A DNA stretch of 64,000 nt, from the NCBI GenBank assembly GCA_040954595.2, contig CM082590.2, positions 8,990,001 to 9,054,000 on the forward strand. The letters run 5' to 3'. Made by a program: the position numbers and the translations under genes. The notes under the pieces are model-generated. The model did not search any database. It was given only the letters and a program-made list of their open reading frames with translations, and was not told the DNA's origin. The stretch's first letter is position 1. The number at the start of each line of letters is the position of its first letter. This document shows positions 44,101 to 53,706 of this stretch, piece by piece. Source of the stretch: Balanoglossus misakiensis (Eukaryota; Hemichordata).

Positions 44101-47100
44101 GATAAATGCTTCCTTAAATCCACTTAAATGGAGTGATTTCAACAGAGGCAGTGATCCCAATGCTTTGACAAGTGCCTGAATTGTTTCATGACCAACATCC
44201 TGAAAGTTGTCATCAACCGCTTCAATAGTCAGACCCCTCAGACCGACCTCACTGTGACCTCTGACAGATTTGTGTGTGTGAGCCATTAAGAGTTGATGGA
44301 ATGTGATATATCTAGTGGCCACAGTCAACTCAGTTGAGTTTTTCATTTGAAATTTCACAGTGGATGCTGGATTTTCAATCATTACATTCAGGTGTTTGTT
44401 GAACTCTTCTGAAAGGTCTGCCCTTTCTTTATCGCTTGTCAAATTGATATTCTGAACAACAGAAGTATTCTTTATAATGAATGATGAAGCTTGCAAACTT
44501 TGCAGAGAGACTCTATTTAAATCATATTCTGATAGTTCTAATGTCTGCGGTTTTAATAATTGTTGAATAATGCCTGTAAACTTTTCTGGATATTTTGATT
44601 CAAGAAGACAAGACCCAAGTAGTGCAAAATAGTCATAGGTCACTGGATATTTCTTCATAATATAGTTTGTGAGTACTATAAAGAAGAATGTTGCATACTC
44701 GTGAAGGATACCAGCTACATAATGTAAAGTGACTGGCATCAACTCTACCAACATCTCAATTGTATGTTGCTTCAGAAATATATCTTTGGTTTTGCTGATA
44801 TATAAAGCAATGGCATAAAAGTAAAAATACTGATTCAGAACAAGACATTTTTGAACCACACTGCTATCATAATCATCACTCTCATTAGCATCACTCTCAT
44901 TAGCATCACTCTCATTAGCATCACTCTCATTAGCATCACCCTCATTAGCATCACCCTCATTAGCATCACTCTCATTAGCATCACTCTCATTAGCATCACT
45001 CTCATTAGCATCACTCTCATTAGCATCACTCTCATTAGCATATACAGTCTCATTATCATCACTCTCATTATCATCACTCTCATTAGCATATACCCATATG
45101 GTCTCATTATCATCACTCTCATTATCATCACTCTCATTAGCATCACTCTCATTAGCATATACAGTCTCATTATCATCACTCTCATTATCATCACTCTCAT
45201 TAGCATATACCCATATGGTCTCATTATCATCACTCTCATTATCATCACTCTCATTAGCATCACTCTCATTAGAATATACAGTCTCATTATCATCACTCCC
45301 ATTATCATCACTCTCATTAGCATCACTCTCATTAGCATATACAGTCTCATTATCATCACTCTCATTAGAATATACAGTCTCATTATCATCACTCCCATTA
45401 TCATCACTCTCATTAGCATCACTCTCATTAGCATATACAGTCTCATTATCATCACTCTCATTAGCATATACCCATACAGTCTCATTATCATCACTCTCAT
45501 TAGAATATACAGTCTCATTATCATCACTCCCATTATCATCACTCTCATTAGCATCACTCTCATTAGCATATACAGTCTCATTATCATCACTCTCATTAGC
45601 ATCACTCTCATTAGAATATACAGTCTCATTATCATCACTCTCATTAGCATCACTCTCATTAGAATATACAGTCTCATTATCATCACTCCCATTATCATCA
45701 CTCTCATTAGCATCACTCTCATTAGCATATACAGTCTCATTATCATCACTCTCATTAGCATCACTCTCATTATCATCACTCTCATTAGCATCACTCTCAT
45801 TATCATCACTCTCATTATCATCACTCTCATTATCATCATTATCATAATAACCAATCTCATAATCATCATAATCAGAATCACATGGATAGGTCATCCACAA
45901 ACCAAATAAATAATTCTCTTCATAAGAGGCATCAAACTCTAGACACACAGTTTTGCTTTTCTCAAATTCCTGAAATGCTTGTTGCCCAATTTCACAAAGC
46001 CTGTCCTGCACTACATCCCAAACATTCTCTATCTCAAGTTGATGTTCCCTACAGTACATCTCTACATGATGTTTAATTGCATATTCAGCTGCTTCTGTCA
46101 AAGTTGATGGTAAAGTGTAACAATTCTCATACCAGTAAGATACAAGAGAAGGAAAGAAAAATTCTTCTGATCTCAATTCACCCACAATTGGATGAAATCT
46201 GGACTGCTGTATCAAATACTTAGCTTGGCTCTTCTCTTCTACATGATCTAAAACATATCTCTCCCATTCATTGCATGCAACAGTCCTCACCCAGGTCTTC
46301 TTAGGGATGGTGTAGACAGCAGACATATCTGATAGAAACAAAAAATATGTACTATATGTAATTATGCTTAATATTTTCAACACACAAAATACAAACAAAG
46401 ATTTTGTTTGGCCAGTCTTCTCAAAGTGTCATTCAGTGACACAACTACATGTAGTTAAGAACATTGTCAAGGGCAAGGTCAGTGAAATCTTGATCAATTT
46501 TATCCATTTCAGCAGTAGTCAGATAATGAAAAGGAAAATGTATGTCTGCCTTGAGGCAGGTAGGATACATTGGTAGATTTACACTAAGCAAAGGAATTTG
46601 CGAAATGTATGATGTGTTGTCAAATTTGTGAAGATGTACCGGGTAGATACTCACCATGAAGTATGTGTTTGACAGTCTCATACTCCTTTTCATCTATCTT
46701 CATTCTGATTCTGACAACACATCCAGCCTTCTCTGCTAGGGATCTCATCTCGGATGTTATTAGGATACCACTCAGCATTTCATCAACTTCTCCAGCTTTG
46801 TATTTCTGCCAGAAATAATCAATGTCCTCCTCTGAAAGGAAACTTAGTAAGAACCACAAAGAGCTTTGCACAACTCCATCTAATCTTGCTTTGTACTTCT
46901 CATAGGCTTCATCTAATTGTTTTATTACATCTGGGTCATCTCTGTCCATGATTTTCTTCACCTGACGTTCATACATTGCTGTTATTTGATCTTCCCACAC
47001 CTGTTTCTGCTTCATTTTCTCCTTTTCAAGTTCCATTTTCTCTCTTTCAAACTCCATTGCTTTGTTTTCTTTCTCCATTTCCACCTTCAACTTTTCAAGC

Positions 47101-50100
47101 TCTATTCTTTGTTGTTCTGTTTCATGCTCCATCCTTTTCTGTTCTGTTTCAAGCTCCATCTTTTTCTGTTCCGTTTCAAGCTCCTTTTTCTTGTATTCTG
47201 TTTCCACTCTCATCTTCTCCATCTCCATCTTCATCTTCTTTTCTTCAAATTCCAGATTTACTTCACAATGAACAGCTACAGATTGAATAAACAGTGAAAC
47301 AGTTTAGCATTAATTTTAAATTAACGATCAAAATAGATTTTTCTCCCAAAACAGTAATATAATAACTTCATCATAATTTCAATCGTGATGTGTTATCAAT
47401 AGAGGAATCAGACAGTGTCAATTTTACTGTTAATGTCAAAGCTCAGATATCTCGTGTGTGTTTTGAGTATAGATGACATCAACTGCAACTGTGGTTAAAT
47501 GACCATTTCACTTAACCACCAGTCAATTTTGATAATTGAGACAGGATTAGATTAAAATGTCTGCCGGTTGACTGTCCATGGGGGTGACTGTCTCCAAGAA
47601 CCTTTGGTGTTCAGGAAAAGTAATTCATAGATGATGAGAAAAAGGAAGATTCTGTAAAATCATGAAAGAGTACAAGGTAGGAAACATAACTTACTTGGCA
47701 TCAATGGCCTTTTCCGTTGTATCCGTTTTGATTTGTGAGTTTCACTTGTTGGTTTCTCATCTGAAACAACAGTAGATTCTGGACTGCCTGTAAGAGAAAC
47801 GTTTAAATTTTTAAAATGACAGCAGTTCATGGTGAAAAAGAGTGTGTATTTTTAACACTACTGGTCCAATCAAAGAAAGCAATCAAACTGTACTTACCAA
47901 GGTTTTGTGGCTGGGGTGAGAGTGACTGGGAAGAACAGGCATATTCAAAACCTCCTACACCTTCATCAGTTAAAGAACTCCTTACATTATGGGTTGGTGA
48001 TTTGGGACTTACCGTGATCACTAGAAAACAGAAAAATAAAGTTTAATGACTGACAGTTGCATTTAAAATCTTATAACGAGATTACCAGTAATAAAAATAT
48101 GAAGTGTTAAAAACTACATATTGCATTCTTTATTAATAACGAAACATCAGTTTCTGCACTCATGTTTTTCAATCTTCAGGAGCCTGAAAGTTATAAAGTG
48201 TTCTTACCCAGGTTTTCTTGTTTGGGTGAGAGTGACTGGGAAAGCTGGCCATCATCAAAAGTTGCAAAACGTTCATGAGTTGAGGGGGTCTTTCCATCCT
48301 CAACTGGTGAATGAGGTGTTGGAACTGGAAGAAAGAAGCAAAATATCAATGACTAAAATTCGTAATCTGAAGTCTTGTATTAAATAAGACGAGTGAGATT
48401 ATGAAAATTTACACTATTGGAAGGAAACTAACACATTTTGTTTTGGGATTGTGTGTGGAAAAGGAAATACTTACTTTGTGCAGGCTGTGTACTTGGGACC
48501 TCTTTGAAACAAGCTCTGAACTTTTCATGACTGTCAGAAATCTCTGTGTGACTGAGATACATATTCTTCAAACGTGTCGCCTTGGGTATTGCATGTGTTG
48601 CTCTCAACATCTTATTGATCTGTTCTGATAAATCCCCATCAACAGAAGGATCATACATGAAGTACTTAGCTTCATGGCCTAGGTATGCGTTCATGAAAGT
48701 TGCTAATGCAGTTCTTTCCGGAACTAACACAGGTAGTCCTGCAGCAATGGATCGTAATCCCTCCATCCTGAATGGCTCATCAGGTGGTATAATACAGACA
48801 TTACTCTGACGTAAATCTCTGTAAATATCATCTTGAGAGCCGTATGAGGGATAAATGTTTGGTTTTATGTGCAGACAATTTAAGTTGCCTGTAAGAAAAG
48901 TATTTGTGTTAGCAACATCAGCTTCCGGGGGAGTACGTACACACCACAATGGAACCGTCACGTGCATAGAGTTGAATGTACCAGCTGTTTTTCCAACTTC
49001 AGCTGCCAGTGTTTTATATCGTGGGGATTCCACGGCTGTATCAGATATCACAGTCAGGATTTGTTTCAAGTCACTTGTTTTTTCTATTTCATCCACATTA
49101 ACATCAAAGAATTCTTTCTCTGGTCTTGGAAGATACAACTCATGTCTTACAGGAACCGAGTTTGTTTGGTAGAGTTTCTTGTAACGTTCAAAGACATCTG
49201 GTCCAACAGAGAAAATTGCAGATGCCTCCTCTGCAAATTTGATGTGTTTGTCTTGTACTTCAACTGATGGGATGGTGTGATTGATGAGGATAATGTTAGC
49301 ATCTTTGAAATATCGTTTCCTCAAAACATTTGCAACCAGGAGCTTTTCTGAAGGCTTGACATGTTCCACAATGTATTCCACATTTTGTAACTCTGTGAGG
49401 GTTGTAAAGTAAGTCTCTGGTGCAAGAATCCATTTTGGAACGGGCTCATCTTTTCCAAAGGCATCCTCGAGTTCTTCTCTCAAACTTGGAAGTATCAACT
49501 CAACTCCACAATCAGCTGCATCTTTCCTTTCTTCGTCACTTGCCTCCAAAACAACACAGCATGTTTTACATTGTCTGTCTTCAGCTACACTGCTGGCAAG
49601 TTGACAGTTGAGGGCAGATACAGTGTCCTTCACACGATTCCACTTTTCAGCCAGGAATACGATGGTCTTTTTGAGGTCCTTATCTGAAAAAAGAACACAC
49701 AAGATGTTTATTGATTTGCAATGCAAACCTAATTTTATGAAGAAATCGCACACTATTTAAACACAGCGATATGACAGAAGCAGATTTTGTTACAGAAAAG
49801 CAAGAAATTTGATCATTTTCTTTTCCTTTTTTTCAAATCGTGCATAAATTTGGTAGTGAAAGTTTCATTTCCACAAATCCCCATCCCACACTGGTGATGC
49901 AAGATAATTCTCCATATTACTTAACATGTAGCTGTCAATACTTGCACCTGGGAATCACTGATTGGTTATCATTAATTGGTAAGATTTTTTTACCTTTCTC
50001 ATTAGTGTCCTTTCCTACTAAAACAGTTTGTTGCCTAGGTGATGGTGACTGTCGTCTTGATGTCAAGGAATACTGTTCATGTCTGTCTATGTGGTGTTGT

Positions 50101-51539
50101 AAACTTGTGGTTTCACCTTCTGGATCTTTCATCATTGTCGTCATCTCTATCTGTGTTGCAGCTGAACTAACTGCACTGCTAGCAGCAACATCACCGACAT
50201 CTGAAATACCTGAAGTATATGAAAGAATGAAAGATAAACATTAAAGAGAGAATTAATTGTGTGTGTGTTGTACTCCTTTAAAAATATATTTCAATTACCA
50301 CAGGCACGATCCAAGTGTTTGACTTCTCAAAATTATTTTGACCACTATTTCTTTTCAAAATTAAGTTTTCATTTCAGTGTTTCAGTCACTTTGACATCAC
50401 TTCTTTATTGTAAAATGCTGCAAGTCCTTACCATAAGATCCTGTGGTGGATATTGGAGTTTTGGACTCTACTTCTCTTGTCACTGCCTCATATGGATAGT
50501 CTTTGTCAAATCCTTTCTCATATCGAACTTCTACATGCTTCGCTAACATGTAATCTCCGGCAATTTCCAACAGCTGAATAAGTGTCTCAGATTTGTCTCT
50601 TGATAAATGTCCATAGTTACACAATACTTCGAACAAACTGTACAGACGATTGCTTTTCAAAATTTCTTCCCTTACACTTTTAGGTATTGGAGGGTTCATT
50701 AAAGCAGATACTGCTTCTACCAACTTTCTCAGGCCATCTGTAAGAAAAAGAGAAGAAGAGAATAAACTTGCTATAATATCTCTGTTCTGAGTCTTGTTCA
50801 AAAGATCAAATGAGACTTTTTGAAGATGTCACGGTTGGTTAAATTCTGCTTTATCAATTTCAAAATGTACAGTGTAACACACTGATGGGACCATGCATAT
50901 AATGCATTGATATGTGGGATCAAATTTACAATCTTGTGCAGCACGAAGTATTGAGTGAATTTAATTGAGACATCTTTATGTGAGTTAAACGGGACAAAGT
51001 CTCACTCTCGCTGCCCTTTTTTCCATTAATTATGTTTGATACAAGACACTGTTTATGTTATTCTAAATGTGGATATATAGTGAATCAACGTTCAACCACA
51101 CAGTTTCCATCCCACTTGTAGAAACTCGCCAAAATGAATAACTGGATGGAAGTTGTGTGTAGTCAAACGTAGATTCTCAATATATCCACATGTACCGGTA
51201 CATTAACATAAACAGTGTCTTGTATCAAACATAATTAATGGAAAAAAGGGCAGCGAGAGAGAGACTTTGTCCCTTTAATGGATCTAGCCATGAGAAATTG
51301 CAGTCATACACTGATGTAGGAATCACAATGTCTCCTGAGTGGATCATTATCCATAGGGAAGAGAACAAACAGCCCCATCACTGAATTCCATCCTGAATTC
51401 TGAAAGCAAAATGAACAAAGTTCTACACACCTTCAGTTATGTCTGCTGCCAGTTTGATAAGATACAAATTGAAGGGATCAAATAATGGCTTTGTACTGGT
51501 AGATGTTCTTTGACAGTCGTCTGCTTGCAAAGATGCCAT
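41107..51539 (-). CDS. DED - GT4-like glycosyltransferase - coiled coil - TRADD-N-like - NLR-like helical region - LRR protein (2671 aa)
   Basis: Exons: 51431-51539, 50432-50737, 49994-50209, 48475-49683, 48208-48324, 47898-48020, 47695-47787, 46655-47275, 41107-46328. Every intron is phase 1 and the frame is open throughout. Residues ~20-115 fit a death-effector domain (YLIKLAADITEDGLRKL ... LFEVLCNYGHLSRDK). Residues 211-613 look like a GT-B/GT4 fold (VANVLRKRYFKDANIILINH, FSVGPDVFERY, EPFRMEGLRSIAAGLPVLV). Residues 725-830 are a Glu/Lys/Met coiled coil, then a TRADD-N-like module (SSLWFLLSFLSEEDIDYFW, VRIRMKIDEKEYETVKHIL). The last exon has an NLR-type segment (LPSTLTEAAEYAIKHH; VLNQYFYFYAIALYIS) split by an acidic repeat, then RNI-type LRRs. 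No Walker A motif is seen. A cytosolic immune receptor or scaffold is inferred. DED and LRR calls are firm, GT4 good, TRADD-N moderate. Confidence 0.85.
41380..43165 (-). repeat. ~21 near-identical 84-bp leucine-rich repeats
   Basis: Each 28-residue unit follows HLDLSHNNIGDVGAESLSKG plus an eight-residue linker such as MGNMTELR, the ribonuclease-inhibitor LRR type. Units differ by few residues and few synonymous bases, so the array is recent or homogenised. One unit has a two-residue insertion (AESLTLSKGM). Earlier LRRs (43165-44250) and the two last units (YNNITDRGVINL, HNDIHDM) are diverged and cap the array. Confidence 0.95.
44867..45850 (-). repeat. 15-bp minisatellite encoding an acidic (D-D/A-N-E-S)n tract
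   Basis: About 980 bp built on a 15-bp unit read as NESDD or NESDA, with interspersed ETVYANESD and ETIWVYANESD variants. It encodes about 330 residues, nearly all Asp, Glu, Asn, Ser. The tract splits an NLR-like helical segment. It is open in several frames on both strands, which creates long spurious antisense reading frames. Confidence 0.95.
46655..47275 (-). CDS. Coiled coil + TRADD-N-like exon
   Basis: This symmetrical phase 1-1 exon of 621 bp starts EVNLEFEEKKMKMEMEKM and continues as an uninterrupted charged heptad region (ELETEQKKMELETEQ) to about 46960. A compact segment follows: VVQSSLWFLLSF, EEDIDYFWQKYKAGEVDEML and VRIRMKIDEKEYETVKHIL. That alternation of strand, helix and a second strand ending in IDE-x-EY matches my memory of TRADD-N-like modules next to DED and NACHT domains in invertebrates. 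The assignment rests on pattern recognition and needs a profile search. Confidence 0.6.
47898..48324 (-). repeat. Duplicated linker exons (47898-48020 and 48208-48324)
   Basis: Both exons encode about 40 residues opening with a V/I-x-T/P...SP start and ending QSLSPQPQNLG or QSLSPKQENLG, and both begin and end in phase 1. They are an in-frame tandem exon duplication, with the intron-exon edge (ACCTTG/GTAAG-like) retained. Confidence 0.9.
48475..49683 (-). CDS. GT-B / GT4-like glycosyltransferase exon
   Basis: One 1209-bp phase 1-1 exon holds the whole domain, about 403 residues. The N-terminal half has Rossmann-like features (CKTCCVVLEASDEE; YIVEHVKPSEKLLVANVL; NIILINHTIP). The C-terminal half has FSVGPDVFERY, then a nucleotide-binding end with NVCIIPPDEPFRMEGLRSIA, AAGLPVLVPERTALATFM. 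In GT4 enzymes the last segment carries EX7E; here the first Glu (EPF) is present but the second position is Arg. The domain may be a pseudoenzyme or use a variant site. Donor sugar cannot be told. Confidence 0.72.
50432..51539 (-). CDS. Death-effector-like domain exons
   Basis: Exons 51431-51539 and 50432-50737 join in phase 1 to give FNLYLIKLAADITEDGLRKL, IPKSVREEIL, LYSLFEVLCNYGHLSRDKSE and LLEIAGDYMLAKHVE. This is the order of helices H1 to H6 in DEDs, including the Leu-Phe-x-x-Leu helix and the LS-x-D turn before helix 5. DEDs form homotypic filaments with caspase-8/FADD-type partners. Confidence 0.8.
50991..51278. mobile_element. Family C palindromic element
   Basis: Both arms are clear: GGGACAAAGTCTCACTCTCGC at left and GCGAGAGAGAGACTTTGTCCC at right. 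It sits in intron 1 of the DED-LRR gene. Confidence 0.92.
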
Positions 51540-51601
51540 TTTAACATGGATTCATCAGAGTGATATACTACAGCTCAAATAACATCTACTACCCGGTGCA
51601 C
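51540..51601 (-). promoter_or_regulatory. Probable 5' UTR exon part of DED-LRR gene
   Basis: Upstream of the ATG at 51539 the minus strand reads back to an acceptor-like CTTCTTTTTACAG ending at about 51602, suggesting that an upstream non-coding exon exists and the promoter lies further right. Confidence 0.45.
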
Positions 51602-53706
51602 CTGTAAAAAGAAGGTACAGACGTATGATTTTACGTTTACAAATGTAGTATTATTGGTGATTGACCTAAAGCTTGAGCAAACCCGAAAGTTCAAATTTGG
51701 ATGAAAAAGTCATATGATTTTATCAATGATACACACATCAGGGGAGCACATCATTGATTAACTGTTACCTTACCATAATGCGACTGAGGGCCCATTAAAT
51801 ATTTTGTCATTAATATCAAACCAAATAGTTTCAATGCACAGTATCAGTAATTAACACTTTCCTAATTATGGTAGCTCTACTTAACATTATCGGGTAGTAT
51901 AATTTTCTCATTGTTTATATTTGTTGACGCAACCGTGGACCAAACTTTTTTGGCAGGCCTCAGCTTATACCTTGGCTGTTTGAAAATACAACCAGTCCAC
52001 TGAATCTGAGCAGGTCAATAGTCCAACCACTCCCAAGCTTGGCTAGCTATGTGGACTCTAAATGACGTGGCTTTTATGACTATACCTATTATTCACAAGT
52101 GGTATGGGCTATGTAAGAACTACAGCAGTGGTCTGAGAGTGACTGTAATGAGTTCAATCACAAATTTCAGGTACTTTCTGATGTCATAATGATTCCAGCC
52201 TAGTCTGTGAATTTAGCCGAAAACCCCCAAATACCAAGAACGATAATATTTCCCTTCTATCGCTTCTTTTGTTTTCCTGATCCCTAATTTGCTACAAGGA
52301 AATAGCTACTGAAAATGCAAGTGACCTCAGGTGACCTCTGAACACGTAGATTTAAGGTTTAAACAATTATTTTACAGGAAAGCTGTTCAAAAACCCAATT
52401 CAAAGGATTCCTCAAGCACTTATTTTCCATACCTGTCAAGAATTATAGATCACAGTAGCAAGAAAACACTTACTTTCGTCTCTGTTAGAACTCTCCAAAG
52501 TCCAGCCTCCAGCTTGCACCCTATCAGTCACGTGAGTCTGTTAAACATTAACCCAGAGACGCCCTCTACAGTATCTTCTTACGTTTCTGTTCTTTATGGT
52601 AATCTAGTGGCTTTATTACCCTTGAGACCAGCTTTATCTAGCCTAGACAGATGCTCCAACCCTATCTGTGCATAAAACCTGTTTGTGTGGACTGTATAAG
52701 TGAAAGTTTAAAAAGAATAAATTCGTAGTCATGTTTTTGCTCAATCAACTGATGAGTGCGTGAGGCCTCAGGAAAGATTATGTGAATTATTAAAAGGAAA
52801 ATGCTCAGCCAATTAATTCAGATATCAGATTTTTCAGTTTTGAACACCAAAAATCTAATACTTCGAAATTTCATTACGACGTCTGCTTATCCTGTGAATT
52901 TTCTAGAACAAACTATAATAAAATGATGATACCAATTTTCCTCAAACGAAACGTGTGTTGTCCAAAACGAAAATTTAATACAAGGAAGGTTTCGTGCTCA
53001 TATCCCAATTGAACAAGTATGTATCATTTTATCTATCCATCTTGATATGCATCTCATTTTTTTTGCTTGTTGCTTATCTGTCTGTCTGTCCGTCCGTCCA
53101 TCCATCCATTTATATGTCAGTCTGTCTGTCGATTTATCTGGCAGGAACAAGTTATGAGGGTTAATAATTTTGGAAAAATGACAAGTTGACTATGGCTTCA
53201 AAAAGGGCTAAAATTAACTTTATTGCCTATCCATGTGAAACAAATACGACCAGAAAATACGTGTTTTTATATATGTACATAGTTAACATGATTAAACAGT
53301 GACATCACCTATTGACTAGTCAATCCATACGAATTGAAGGTATAGTTACCTTTAATTTACATACGCCCATGTATAGCTAAAATTGCGTATTTGAGCGTTC
53401 AAAAGAACAAACGGGGCGCGCGCCTTTTTCGCGTGTGCCACCCACTGAAAATCTGTGATTGGCTAGATGTCCATTTGCCATGGTAACTACAGCTAACTTT
53501 CCATAGGTGACCGTGTACCTTTAATGTTCATGTCTGTTGCAATTAAGTCATACTCATTCATCAATGTATCAAAATGAGACAATAGATTGGATGGAGTACA
53601 CAATAGTTCCTGCTGGCTGCCTTTCTTTGCTAGCTTTTTCCTTGAGTGCTGGTTGGGCCCGACCACCATCCAGGGTACGAGGGCAGAACCCTGAATGAAT
53701 GTTAGT
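51602..53706. other. Intergenic, no supported gene
   Basis: Presumed promoter side of the DED-LRR gene and 3' flank of the zinc-finger gene. A GTCTGTCTGTCCGTCCATCC simple-repeat stretch lies near 53080-53130. A family D element occupies 53336-53524, followed by about 120 bp that match the flank of the family D copy at 29563. No convincing open frame. Confidence 0.5.
53336..53524 (+). mobile_element. Family D element
   Basis: GAAGGTATAGTTACCTTTAA at left and GGTGACCGTGTACCTTTAA at right, with GTGCCACCCACTGAAAATC and TGATTGGCTAGATG inside. Confidence 0.85.

Noticed and set aside
44851-45909. Long plus-strand open frames (about 350 and 250 aa) across the acidic repeat
   Set aside because: They are mirror images of a 15-bp minisatellite lacking stops in several frames; the minus-strand frame alone joins to domains on both sides.
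41107-46398. Last LRR exon as a complete one-exon gene starting MFVFCVLK
   Set aside because: The first residues are intron; a TTTCTATCAG acceptor at 46329 and phase-1 frame continuity with exon 46655-47275 show it is the terminal exon of a larger gene.
48428-49753. Glycosyltransferase-like exon as a separate bacterial-type gene (horizontal transfer)
   Set aside because: It has clean phase-1 splice sites on both sides and frame continuity with the DED and linker exons; composition is like its neighbours.
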